Below are positions 8,872 to 17,396 of a DNA stretch of 64,000 nucleotides, in pieces (position 1 is the stretch's first letter; each line of letters starts with the position of its first letter). The notes under the pieces are model-generated. The model did not search any database. It saw only the letters and a program-made list of their open reading frames with translations, and was not told the origin of the DNA. The stretch is from Marivivens sp. LCG002 (lineage in GTDB: Bacteria; Pseudomonadota; Alphaproteobacteria; Rhodobacterales; Rhodobacteraceae): positions 2,034,001 through 2,098,000 of the forward strand of contig NZ_CP127165.1 in the NCBI RefSeq assembly GCF_030264275.1, in the 5' to 3' direction. Both the position numbers and the translations under genes were made by a program.

Positions 8872-9468
8872 TCAGCCCAACGCCAGTTTGAACGCAATGC
8901 TCCACATGACCAGCCCGACCAGAACATCAAGCACACGCCATGCGACAGGTTTGGCAAAAACGGGCGCCAAGAGGCGGGCGCCATAACCCAAAGTAAAGAA
9001 AAAGAGGAAGGACCCCGTCATTCCCCCCAAAGCGAATTCCCATCGCGCCGCGCCGAACTGTGCCGCAATCGACCCCAAGAGGACGACGGTATCAAGATAG
9101 ACATGCGGGTTCAGCCATGTCAGCGCAACGACCGTCAACACGATCTTGGAAAGCTTGGTTTCTGCTGCGCCCTCTGCCTCGAGCGCCGCGCCACCCTTCA
9201 AAGCTGCCCAAAACGCGCGCGCGCCATAGGCCAGAAGAAAGGCTACGCCGCCCCAGCGCATCAACGGCAAGATCCAAGGCGCGACACCCGAAATCGCGCC
9301 CAAGCCGCCCACACCCAGAGCAATGAGGACTGCATCCGAAAGCGCACAGATGAAGCAGACGACGAAAACATGCTCGCGCCGGATGCCCTGTCGCAAAACA
9401 AAGGCATTCTGCGCACCGATCGCCATGATCAAAGCAAGACCCGTCTGCAAACCCGTCAGGAACGGCAT
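8872..9468 (-). CDS. LysE/ArgO-family amino acid exporter
   Basis: A 198-residue membrane protein of the LysE superfamily. The N-terminal segment contains the family motif G-A-Q-N-A-F-V-L-R-Q-G near residues 17-27, and a second conserved element T-W-L-N-P-H-V-Y-L-D-T lies near residue 116, both typical of the ArgO/LysE branch that exports basic amino acids. Arginine or lysine export is the best guess, but the exact substrate is not provable. It is followed closely by the EamA gene and preceded by the yebC terminator. Confidence 0.88.
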   Translation of the reverse strand: MPFLTGLQTGLALIMAIGAQNAFVLRQGIRREHVFVVCFICALSDAVLIALGVGGLGAISGVAPWILPLMRWGGVAFLLAYGARAFWAALKGGAALEAEGAAETKLSKIVLTVVALTWLNPHVYLDTVVLLGSIAAQFGAARWEFALGGMTGSFLFFFTLGYGARLLAPVFAKPVAWRVLDVLVGLVMWSIAFKLALG

Positions 9469-9480
9469 GGCTTTCCCCCA

Positions 9481-9510
9481 AAAGAAAACCGCCCCCGAAG
9501 AGGCGGCTTT
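9481..9510 (-). terminator. Intrinsic terminator of yebC
   Basis: Read on the minus strand, a GCCGCC/GGCGG stem with a short loop is followed by TTTTCTTTT, directly after the yebC stop. Confidence 0.75.
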
Positions 9511-9528
9511 GCAACTTTGACCGATGTC

Positions 9529-10278
9529 TTAGCCGTTGGCCAGAGCTTCCATCACCTCGTCGGAGGCGGTGAAGTTCGACGTCACGCGCTGGACGTCATC
9601 GTCGTCCTCGAGCACTTCAAGAAGACGCATGAGTTTCTGCGCATTCTCGAGATCGAGCTCGGTCGAGATATTCGGCTTCCAGATCAGCTTGGTCGACTCG
9701 GATTCGCCAAGCGCGGCATCGAGCGCATTCGAAACTTCGGCAAGGTCCGTATCGGCGCAATAGATCACGTGGACGTCGTCATCGCTTTCGACATCCTCGG
9801 CGCCCGCTTCGATCGCGGCCATCATGACGGTGTCGGCATCGCCCACAGAGGCAGGATAGATGATCTCGCCCTTGCGATCGAACATAAAGCCGACCGAGCC
9901 CGTTTCACCAAGGTTGCCGCCGTTCTTGCTAAAGGTCGAGCGGACGTTCGATGCCGTGCGGTTGCGGTTGTCGGTCATCGCTTCGACGATGATCGCAACA
10001 CCGTTCGGGCCATAGCCTTCGTAGCGGATTTCGTCATAGCTCTCGGCGTCGCCGCCTTGGGACTTTTTGATCGCGCGGTCGATCACGTCCTTGGGGACCG
10101 AGTTCGAACGGGCTTCTTTTACGGCAAGACGCAGACGCGGGTTCTTGTCAGGATCAGGATCGCCCATTTTGGCCGCCACGGTGATTTCCTTGGCAAGCTT
10201 GGAAAACAGTTTCGAGCGCGCAGCGTCCTGACGACCTTTACGGTGCTGGATGTTTGCCCATTTTGAGTGGCCGGCCAT
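9529..10278 (-). CDS. yebC: YebC/PmpR family protein (TACO1-like)
   Basis: A 249-residue protein beginning [14 protein letters not shown], the near-invariant start of the YebC/TACO1 family, with G-Y-G-P-N-G-V-A near residue 87 and the acidic C-terminal domain. Members were described as transcription regulators; more recent work on the family points to a role in relieving ribosome stalling during translation. It appears as a single-gene unit with its own terminator. In many bacteria it lies near ruvC, but no ruv genes are visible here. Confidence 0.96.
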   Translation of the reverse strand: MAGHSKWANIQHRKGRQDAARSKLFSKLAKEITVAAKMGDPDPDKNPRLRLAVKEARSNSVPKDVIDRAIKKSQGGDAESYDEIRYEGYGPNGVAIIVEAMTDNRNRTASNVRSTFSKNGGNLGETGSVGFMFDRKGEIIYPASVGDADTVMMAAIEAGAEDVESDDDVHVIYCADTDLAEVSNALDAALGESESTKLIWKPNISTELDLENAQKLMRLLEVLEDDDDVQRVTSNFTASDEVMEALANG

Positions 10279-10406
10279 GGTGTGCCTCCAATATTAATTG
10301 ACCTGATAGACAAGATTTCGGGCCTCTATATGTCATGCCCCATGCCCGCCGCAAGACGTATGCGACAGTGCTTTACCATTGAGTGGGTTTGCATCATGCT
10401 AAATCC

Positions 10407-11540
10407 ATGGATGATCAAATTCTCAAGAATACACTCAATCAGATTCTGTCCCGCAACAGGATCGAACTGAGCCCTGAGGAACGCGCCTTTTTGCTGACGG
10501 CGACAAATCATCCGACAGCGCTCAAACTTCTTGCCGGAGACGCCTTCAATCGCGGCTCGAGCAAGGACGCGGTCTATTTCGCGACCAAGGCCTATCAAAG
10601 CTTTCCGAATGCAGAAACCGAAGAGAACCTGATCTCTTGTCTGGTTCAAGCCAAGCAGGTCAAAGCAGCAATCGATCTGTGCAGCAAGAGCAGCACGAAA
10701 CTGGGCGCGATGCGGCAAGCCTCTCTTTTGTCGGAACTTTTCGCGCGATCAGGGAGCCTTGAGCAAAGCAAAATCTGGGGCCTCAAGGCGCTCGGGCTCA
10801 AGGATAAAGCCGCGGGCACCCTTGATAAGCTCCCGCCCGTAAAGCTCCATACTTTCAATTCGGCAACGCCCGCGCGGAACGTGATTTCCTTTTCGCTGTT
10901 CGGAAGCAATCCGAAATACGCCCAAGGCGCGCTTCGCAACGCGATGATCGCCCGCCATCTCTATCCCGATTGGACGACCCGCTTTTACGTCGACGACAGC
11001 ATTTCCCCCCAGATCACCAAGGCACTTGGCCGCGAAGGCGCACAGCTTCGCCGTGTCGGGGGACTTCCTGCGGACCGCTTCGGGACCTTCTGGCGGTTTC
11101 TGGTCGAGGATGATCCCGAGGTCGATTTCTACATCGTGCGCGATTGCGACTCGATCCTGAACATCAAAGAACGGGCTGCGGTCGATCAATGGCTCTCGAG
11201 CAAGAAACCCTTTCACCTCATGCGCGACGGCCCTTCCCAATCGGAACTCGTTCTTGCGGGCATGTGGGGCGCGCACCGTGGCAACATCGGCAAGATGACC
11301 AACCGCGTCATCGCCTTTGATAAAACCGTCGCATCCTTGCGCAACAGCCGTATCCTCGACCAACAATTCCTGCGCGAGGTTGTTTGGCCCATTATGAGAG
11401 GGCGGGTCTGTGTCCACGACAGCATTTTCGGCTATGGCAAGACGCATGAATTCGATCCAGCGTTCTCTTTGGAACGCGGAACCCACATCGGCGATGACAT
11501 GACGGGCCCGCTTTCTGCAGGAGCGAGGGCGCAAGGATGA
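10407..11540 (+). CDS. TPR/glycosyltransferase-like protein, tandem copy 1
   Basis: A 377-residue protein. About residues 1-130 look like short helical (TPR-like) repeats, and residues 150-370 resemble a nucleotide-sugar-type alpha/beta domain. That domain has F-Y-V-D-D, F-W-R-F-L-V-E-D-D and R-D-C-D-S, the last resembling a DxD metal site, followed by a conserved W-G-A-H-R-G-N-I-G-K-M. The ATG at 10407 aligns with the start of the downstream paralogue; a GTG at 10383 is less likely. No signal peptide is seen. It overlaps copy 2 by 4 bp. The function is not established; a glycosyltransferase acting on a cell-surface or intracellular acceptor is an inference from the motifs. Confidence 0.7.
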   Translation: MDDQILKNTLNQILSRNRIELSPEERAFLLTATNHPTALKLLAGDAFNRGSSKDAVYFATKAYQSFPNAETEENLISCLVQAKQVKAAIDLCSKSSTKLGAMRQASLLSELFARSGSLEQSKIWGLKALGLKDKAAGTLDKLPPVKLHTFNSATPARNVISFSLFGSNPKYAQGALRNAMIARHLYPDWTTRFYVDDSISPQITKALGREGAQLRRVGGLPADRFGTFWRFLVEDDPEVDFYIVRDCDSILNIKERAAVDQWLSSKKPFHLMRDGPSQSELVLAGMWGAHRGNIGKMTNRVIAFDKTVASLRNSRILDQQFLREVVWPIMRGRVCVHDSIFGYGKTHEFDPAFSLERGTHIGDDMTGPLSAGARAQG

Positions 11541-12664
11541 ACCTAGAGCTAGAGCGCACCATCTCGGCCATCATCGCGCGTCAGAAAATCACCCTGTCCG
11601 AAGCCGAAATTTCGATCCTGACCGGCGAAGCGTCGGACGAACGGGCCGCAAAACTTCTTGCCGCGCATTACTTCAACACGGGCCAGTTCGATCTTGCCAT
11701 CGAAGCGGCGACACGGGCCTATGACATCAACGGCACGGCCGAGAATGAAAGCAACCTCGTCTCGGCTCTCTTGCGTGCAAGGCACATCGACAAGGCGATT
11801 GCCATGGTGTCCTCCAAAGACACCCAGCTTGATCCGATGCGGCAAGCCAGCCTGATGAACGAGCTTCTGGCGCGCACGACCGACACCGAACACTGTCGTC
11901 ATTGGGGGCTCAAGGCACTCAAGCTCAAGGACGCCGGAACAAAAGAAGCCAAACAGCCGGTGATGCCGACCCTGCACCGCTTCAATATCGACACGCCAAA
12001 TCGCCATGTGATTTCGTTTTCTCTCTGGGGCTCGGCAGAGCGGTATCTTCGAGGTGCCCTCGAGAATGCCATCGCAACCCGCTATATCTACCCGGGTTGG
12101 ACAGCGCGGTTCTATGTCGACAGCTCGGTGCCCGCTCAGGTCGTCACATTGCTGCGCCAAGAAGGTGCAGAAGTCACAACCGCTCCCGACATGCCCGCAG
12201 CAGAGTTCGGCCTCTTCTGGCGCTTCCTTGTCGAAGATGACGAAAGTGTCGCGCTCTATCTCTGCCGCGATGCGGACTCGGTCATCAACGTCAAGGAAAG
12301 AGCGGCGGTCGCCGACTGGCTCTCGTCAGGCAAGGCGTTTCACGTGATGCGCGACCATCGCACCCATTCGGAGTTGGTCCTTGCAGGGATGTGGGGCGCC
12401 CATCGTGGCAATATCGGCAAGATGTCGCAACGCATCAAAGACTATCGCAAAGCCCGTTCGAAATTGCTCAACAGCAGGATCGAGGACCAGCTTTTTCTGC
12501 GTGACGAGATTTGGCCCCTGATGACGGACCGCGTGTGCGTGCAGGACAGCTTCTTCGGCTACAAGGAAACGCACAAGTTCCGCCCCGGCATGGGGCTCGG
12601 TCCGAACCGCCATATCGGGCAGAATATGGCCGCCGTTACAGCGGCCAAATCCACGGGATCGTAA
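11537..12664 (+). CDS. TPR/glycosyltransferase-like protein, tandem copy 2
   Basis: A 375-residue paralogue of the preceding gene, colinear over its whole length. It shares F-W-R-F-L-V-E-D-D, R-D-A-D-S (the DxD-like site), the V-K-E-R-A-A-V segment and the W-G-A-H-R-G-N-I-G-K-M block. The N-terminal helical half is less conserved than the C-terminal half. It starts within an ATGA overlap, so the two are translated from one message. Its last 29 bp overlap the 3' end of the convergent permease gene. The pair probably arose by tandem duplication; different acceptors are possible but unproven. Confidence 0.7.
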   Translation: MNLELERTISAIIARQKITLSEAEISILTGEASDERAAKLLAAHYFNTGQFDLAIEAATRAYDINGTAENESNLVSALLRARHIDKAIAMVSSKDTQLDPMRQASLMNELLARTTDTEHCRHWGLKALKLKDAGTKEAKQPVMPTLHRFNIDTPNRHVISFSLWGSAERYLRGALENAIATRYIYPGWTARFYVDSSVPAQVVTLLRQEGAEVTTAPDMPAAEFGLFWRFLVEDDESVALYLCRDADSVINVKERAAVADWLSSGKAFHVMRDHRTHSELVLAGMWGAHRGNIGKMSQRIKDYRKARSKLLNSRIEDQLFLRDEIWPLMTDRVCVQDSFFGYKETHKFRPGMGLGPNRHIGQNMAAVTAAKSTGS

Positions 12665-14417
12665 CCGAACAGATCACCGCAAGCGAAAGGTTGAGCGGAA
12701 GCCCGACCTTGATGAAATCGGTGAACTTGTATCCGCCCGGGCCATAGACCAGCGTGTTCGTCTGATACCCGATGGGCGTCGAAAAACTCGCCGATGCTGC
12801 AAACATCACGGCGACCACAAGAGGACGCGGGTCAACCCCGATGGCTTGGGCAAGACCGATGGCAAGGGGCGTCATCACAACCCCGACCGCGTTGTTGGAC
12901 ACTAGCTCGGTCAAAACCATCGACAGGAAGTAAACCGCAAAGACAACCAAGTAAGGCGGAAGTCCGATAAAATGCGGCGCAAGCGCATTGCCGATCAGTT
13001 CAACCGCCCCCGAACTCTCCAAGGCGGCTCCAATGGCCAACATGGCAAAGATCAGGGCAAGAAGCTGTCCCTCGATATGTTCAAAGGCTTCATCAGCGTC
13101 GATGCAGCGCGTGAAGAGCACCACCGCCACCGCGATCACCGACAACAAGAGGATCGGAGCAACGTCAAAAGCGGCAAGCAAAACGATCCCGAGCATCGCT
13201 CCGACCGCGATCGGGGCCTTGTTGCGGCGATAGGCACGCGCCGAAGGCTTGGAGACATCGCCCAGCGCCATATCCGAAGCCAGACGCTGGATATCCTCAG
13301 GTGCGCCTTCGAGCAAAAGCGTATCACCGACCCGCACTACAAGATCGTCGATCTGTCGTCCGATATTCTTGTCCCGACGATGCACGGCAAGAGGATAGAC
13401 ACCGTAACGACGGCGCAACCGCATATCCCCGAGCCGTCTGGCCACCATTTTGGAACCGGGCGTAATCAGCACTTCGACCGTGGTCGTTTCGACGGCCGAC
13501 ACCTGATCGACGCGCCTAAGGCTCTTGTTGCGCTGAAGAGAGAGAAGCTCGGTCATCTGGGTGCGAAGAACCACGCGGTCCCCCACCTGAAGCGTCACGG
13601 AAGACAAATCACGGCGGAGCGAGGCATCCCCGCGGATCACGTCGATCAGACGCACGCCTTCGCGCTTGAAGAGTTGGACCCCCGAAACCTCGCGGCCGAT
13701 CAGGTTTGACTCCGGCGGGATCACCGCCTCGGTGAAGAACCGCATCTTGGAACGATCCGAAAGGAGCGTCGCCATACTGTCCCGTTCAGGAAGCAGTTTT
13801 CGTCCGATGGTCGCAAGGTAAAGGCCCGTCACCAAAGTGACGATGATCCCGAGCGGCATGATCTCGAAGATGGAAAAGGCTTCGAGCCCTGCTTTGCGCG
13901 CCACACCATCGACCAAAAGGTTGGTCGATGTGCCGATCAAAGTCAGCGTGCCACCGACGATCGCCCCATAGGACAGCGGGATCAGGAGTTTGGACGCAGT
14001 GGTGCCCATCGTCCGCGCAAGCTGCACGAATACGGGGAGCAAGATCACAACCACCGGCGTATTGTTCACAAAAGCCGAAGCGACCACGACGAACGCCATC
14101 AACCCGACAAGTGCCGTTTTGGGCTTGGTGCGGGCATAGGTTTCAGCCGTAGAGGTCATGAGACCCAGAACCCCGGTGCGCACAATCGCGCCCATCACGA
14201 TGAACATCGCCGCAATCGTCCAGGGTGCAGGGTTGGCAAGCGAGTCAATCGCAAGATCATAGGGCAGAAGACCAAGAGCAAGCATGACGGCCACGCCGCC
14301 GATGGCGACCACCTCGGTCGGATAGGTTTCTTTAAGAAATAACAGGAACATGCCAACAACAATGGCAAGCGTCAGGAGAGCCTGCCCATTCTGCGACAGG
14401 TTGAGAAATTCAATCAT
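12636..14417 (-). CDS. SLC13/DASS-family permease with two RCK_C (TrkA-C) domains
   Basis: A 593-residue membrane protein. An N-terminal block of hydrophobic helices (about 1-210) and a C-terminal block (about 400-593) flank two soluble TrkA-C/RCK_C domains (about 215-390), the usual design of bacterial SLC13-like anion permeases. Two re-entrant-type signatures are seen: S-A-F-V-N-N-T-P near residue 112 and S-N-N-A-V-G-V near 510. The substrate could be sulfate, a dicarboxylate or another anion and cannot be fixed from sequence. It is a single gene on this strand. Confidence 0.85.
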   Translation of the reverse strand: MIEFLNLSQNGQALLTLAIVVGMFLLFLKETYPTEVVAIGGVAVMLALGLLPYDLAIDSLANPAPWTIAAMFIVMGAIVRTGVLGLMTSTAETYARTKPKTALVGLMAFVVVASAFVNNTPVVVILLPVFVQLARTMGTTASKLLIPLSYGAIVGGTLTLIGTSTNLLVDGVARKAGLEAFSIFEIMPLGIIVTLVTGLYLATIGRKLLPERDSMATLLSDRSKMRFFTEAVIPPESNLIGREVSGVQLFKREGVRLIDVIRGDASLRRDLSSVTLQVGDRVVLRTQMTELLSLQRNKSLRRVDQVSAVETTTVEVLITPGSKMVARRLGDMRLRRRYGVYPLAVHRRDKNIGRQIDDLVVRVGDTLLLEGAPEDIQRLASDMALGDVSKPSARAYRRNKAPIAVGAMLGIVLLAAFDVAPILLLSVIAVAVVLFTRCIDADEAFEHIEGQLLALIFAMLAIGAALESSGAVELIGNALAPHFIGLPPYLVVFAVYFLSMVLTELVSNNAVGVVMTPLAIGLAQAIGVDPRPLVVAVMFAASASFSTPIGYQTNTLVYGPGGYKFTDFIKVGLPLNLSLAVICSVTIPWIWPL

Positions 14418-14479
14418 GGTATCCCCGAAAACGTCTTGGCGTATTGTCGCCGTTCACCAGCGCCAGCGCAAGTCCGCTG

Positions 14480-15298
14480 TTAAACGGTGGGCCCCGATTG
14501 CTGGAGCCGACCGCCTTGGCGCACCATCTCGACGCGGGTCGCTTTGCCTGTGCGGTCGTCTGTCTCGATATAAAGCCCCGAGAGCGTTGCCTCCCCCGCT
14601 GCGGGCTCGAAACGTGCTTTGGGCATCCCTGTGACAAAGCGGCGAAGTGGCTCGTCCTTCACCATCCCGATCACCGAATTATAATCCCCGCACATCCCCG
14701 CATCCGAGAGATAGGCCGTCCCTCCGGGAAGGATCATCGCGTCCCCCGTGGGCACATGGGTATGGGTGCCGACCACGACCGAGGCACGGCCATCGCAAAA
14801 ATGTCCGACACCCATCTTTTCACTGGTCGCTTCGCAATGGATGTCGATCAGGCTCGCTTGCACCATGCCGCCCAAGGGAAATTGGCGCAACGTGGCGTCC
14901 AGCGCAGAGAACGGATCATCAAAGGGCCGCTTCATAAACACCTGCCCCAGAACTTGGGCCACAAGGACCTTTCGGCCGCCGCGAGCTTCGAAGACGCGCG
15001 CCCCTTTGCCTGGGGCGATCTTGGAGAAATTCAGTGGACGGATGATCCGAGGCTCTTTCTCGCAAAAGGTCATCATGTCCTTTTGGTCGAAAGCATGATC
15101 CCCGAGTGTAATGACATCGGCGCCCGCCTCGAGAATGAGCTTGGCATGTTCGCCCGAAAGGCCTGCGCCGCTCGTGGCGTTTTCACCGTTCACAACGACA
15201 AAGTCGAGGTTCCACTCCTTGCGCAGACGCGGAAGATGGGCGGAAATTGCAGAGCGCCCAGAGCGCCCCATGACGTCACCAAGAAAGAGTATTTTCAT
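14480..15298 (-). CDS. YmdB-family metallophosphoesterase (TIGR00282-type)
   Basis: A 272-residue phosphoesterase starting M-K-I-L-F-L-G-D-V-M-G-R-S-G-R, the standard YmdB start. Metal ligands are visible in G-D-V (residue 8), N-G-E-N-A near 40, G-D-H-A-F near 68 and the G-T-H-T-H-V-P-T motif near 180. YmdB of Bacillus hydrolyses 2',3'- and 3',5'-cyclic nucleotides, and its loss affects motility and biofilm formation. The ATG at 15298 was chosen over an upstream one at 15334 on family length. It is probably co-transcribed with the cyclo-ligase, 54 bp upstream. Confidence 0.9.
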   Translation of the reverse strand: MKILFLGDVMGRSGRSAISAHLPRLRKEWNLDFVVVNGENATSGAGLSGEHAKLILEAGADVITLGDHAFDQKDMMTFCEKEPRIIRPLNFSKIAPGKGARVFEARGGRKVLVAQVLGQVFMKRPFDDPFSALDATLRQFPLGGMVQASLIDIHCEATSEKMGVGHFCDGRASVVVGTHTHVPTGDAMILPGGTAYLSDAGMCGDYNSVIGMVKDEPLRRFVTGMPKARFEPAAGEATLSGLYIETDDRTGKATRVEMVRQGGRLQQSGPTV

Positions 15299-15352
15299 GG
15301 GCAACTGCTTAGGCCCGCAACGCCTCAAGGGCAAGCCGCAGATTGCCGCGCC

Positions 15353-15913
15353 TCAGCGCTTGATTTCGATGATCTCGGATTCGGTAACGATGTAATCAAG
15401 GGGTTGGTCGGTCTTTTCCAGAGGCAGATCGTCCATCTCCTGAGCGCCATAGGCAAAGCCGATCGCCATGGTCGCGCGGCGGGCGCGCAACATTTCCAAG
15501 GTGCGATCGTAAAACCCGCCGCCATAACCAAGCCTTCCGCCCGCGCGCGAAAAGGCGACAAGCGGCACGATCAGGATCTCGGGTTCGACCAGAACCTTTT
15601 GCGCGGGGATCATAGCTTTGAACGCGCCTTCCACCATCCCGCAATCCGGCTCCCACCGATGGAATTCAAGAGGTTGGCCAGCGCCGATGATCACGGGCAC
15701 ACCGACCACGCCGTGGGCGGCGGCTTCTTCCATGGCGGGCATCGGGTCGATTTCAGTGCGGATCGGCATATAGCCCGACAGCGGCACACCGCGATAACCG
15801 GCAAGGATCTCGGACAGATGGGCTGCGGTCCCGACACCGCTTTGATGGGCTTCTTTGCGTCGTGCAAAAGCAAGCTTGCGCGCTTCGGCTTTGCGTTCTT
15901 CGAGAGACATCAT
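15353..15913 (-). CDS. 5-formyltetrahydrofolate cyclo-ligase
   Basis: A 186-residue enzyme that converts 5-formyl-THF to 5,10-methenyl-THF with ATP. The hallmark G-Y-G-G-G-F-Y-D-R-T-L substrate/ATP loop is present near residues 130-140, with the basic N-terminal segment K-A-E-A-R-K-L-A. The length is normal. The start overlaps the mgtE stop by 4 bp. In many proteobacteria this gene (ygfA) follows the 6S RNA gene, but there is no room for one here. Confidence 0.93.
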   Translation of the reverse strand: MMSLEERKAEARKLAFARRKEAHQSGVGTAAHLSEILAGYRGVPLSGYMPIRTEIDPMPAMEEAAAHGVVGVPVIIGAGQPLEFHRWEPDCGMVEGAFKAMIPAQKVLVEPEILIVPLVAFSRAGGRLGYGGGFYDRTLEMLRARRATMAIGFAYGAQEMDDLPLEKTDQPLDYIVTESEIIEIKR

Positions 15914-17283
15914 AACAGGATCACCGCCGAAAGCCCGAGAAAGGCGAAAAAGCCGACCACATCGGTCACAGTCGTCACAAAGGCCCCAGACGCCAATGCA
16001 GGATCGACCCCGAACTTTTCGAGGAGCACGGGAACACCTGTCCCCGCAAGTCCCGCGACAACGAGGTTGATCACCATTGCAATGGCGATCACCAATCCCA
16101 GCATCGGCTCTCCGAACCAGATAAACCCGACGATCCCCATGACCACGGCAAAGGCTATCCCGTTCACAAGCCCGACGAGGACCTCGCGGCGGATCACACG
16201 CCAGACGTTCGCATCGGTCAAGTCGCGCGTTGCGATCGAGCGCACGGCAACCGTGAGCGACTGGGTGCCCGCGTTGCCCCCCATCGACGCGACAATCGGC
16301 ATAAGCACCGCCAGGGCGACAAGCCCGGCAATCGTCTCTTCAAAGAGCGCGATGACCATCGAGGCAATGACGGCCGTCACAAGGTTCACGGCAAGCCATG
16401 GAAACCGCTGGCGCGTGGTTTCGATGACCGAATCCGATAGGCTCCCCTCGCCCACACCTGCGAGACGGAGGATGTCTTCCTCGTGCTCTTCATCAAGAAG
16501 CGTCATCGCGTCGTCGATGGTGATCATCCCGACGAGCCTGTCGTCATCATCGACAACAGGCGCCGAAATCAGGTGATAGTGGTTGAAGGTATGCGCGACA
16601 TCGGCGGCCGTATCTTCCACATGGAAGGTGCGGAAGCTGTCTTCCGTGATCTCGCGGAGTTTGGTGGAGCGCGGCGAGCTGAGCACCCGTCCAAGCGTCA
16701 CATGCGCCACGGGCTTCATGCGCGGGTCCACCATCACCACGTGATAGAACTGATCGGGCAAATCGATGTCGGAGCGCAAATAATCGATGGTCTGGCCCAC
16801 GTCCCAAAAGTCGGGAACACGCACCACCTCGACCTGCATGTGGCGGCCAGCTGATTCCTCGGGATAGGCGAGCGCCTTTTCGACAATCGAACGGTCGGTC
16901 GCATCAAGCGCGTCCAGAACCGCTTCTTGCTGGTCTTCGTCGAGATATTCGACAAGGTCGACCACATCGTCCGACTCGAGCTCGTGCACCGCTTCCGCGA
17001 GTTCCGCAGGTGTCAGCGACTCGATGATCTCTTCACGGATCCCTTCGTCGAGTTCCGAGAGGATCTCGCCGTCCATCCCGCCCTTCCAGACGACAAGGAG
17101 ATCCTTGCGGTCCCGCGCGTCGATCTGTTCGAAAAGGTGCGCAACGTCGGCAGGGTGCAGTGGGTCGAGAAGCTCGTCGACCTGTGCCGCATCTTCTGCG
17201 GCAACGGCCTCGAGAACGTCCTCGATGAGACGGTCCGTAACGCCGAAGGCTTCTTCTTCGATTTCCTGCAGGTCTTCGGACAT
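15910..17283 (-). CDS. mgtE: Magnesium transporter MgtE
   Basis: A 457-residue Mg2+ channel/transporter. The acidic N-terminal MgtE_N domain (about 20-130) is followed by two CBS domains (about 135-260) and five hydrophobic helices (about 290-457). The G-G-N-A-G-T-Q motif near 334 lies in the transmembrane region. The CBS/N domains sense cytosolic Mg2+ and gate the pore. The ATG at 17283, preceded by a GGGGG stretch, starts M-S-E-D-L-Q-E-I; an upstream start at 17337 adds an unconvincing tail. Confidence 0.94.
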   Translation of the reverse strand: MSEDLQEIEEEAFGVTDRLIEDVLEAVAAEDAAQVDELLDPLHPADVAHLFEQIDARDRKDLLVVWKGGMDGEILSELDEGIREEIIESLTPAELAEAVHELESDDVVDLVEYLDEDQQEAVLDALDATDRSIVEKALAYPEESAGRHMQVEVVRVPDFWDVGQTIDYLRSDIDLPDQFYHVVMVDPRMKPVAHVTLGRVLSSPRSTKLREITEDSFRTFHVEDTAADVAHTFNHYHLISAPVVDDDDRLVGMITIDDAMTLLDEEHEEDILRLAGVGEGSLSDSVIETTRQRFPWLAVNLVTAVIASMVIALFEETIAGLVALAVLMPIVASMGGNAGTQSLTVAVRSIATRDLTDANVWRVIRREVLVGLVNGIAFAVVMGIVGFIWFGEPMLGLVIAIAMVINLVVAGLAGTGVPVLLEKFGVDPALASGAFVTTVTDVVGFFAFLGLSAVILL

Positions 17284-17396
17284 AGCACCCCCGAGTCGTC
17301 TTGTTGTGCAACATAGTGAAACGGTCCAAGCCCGCAACCGTGCGTCGGCGCAAATGTGCGATTTACGCTGCGAAGGACAAAGCTTAGTGTCACCCT

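Noticed and set aside
8848-10266. A 472-codon plus-strand frame opposite yebC and the LysE-type gene
   Set aside because: Both opposite-strand genes are unmistakable; this frame has no recognisable domain.
15299-15352. 6S RNA gene near the 5-formyl-THF cyclo-ligase
   Set aside because: The gaps around this gene are only 54 bp or overlapping, too short for 6S RNA.
14444-16576. A 710-codon plus-strand frame across the phosphoesterase, cyclo-ligase and mgtE genes
   Set aside because: It crosses three well-supported genes on the opposite strand and shows no family motif.
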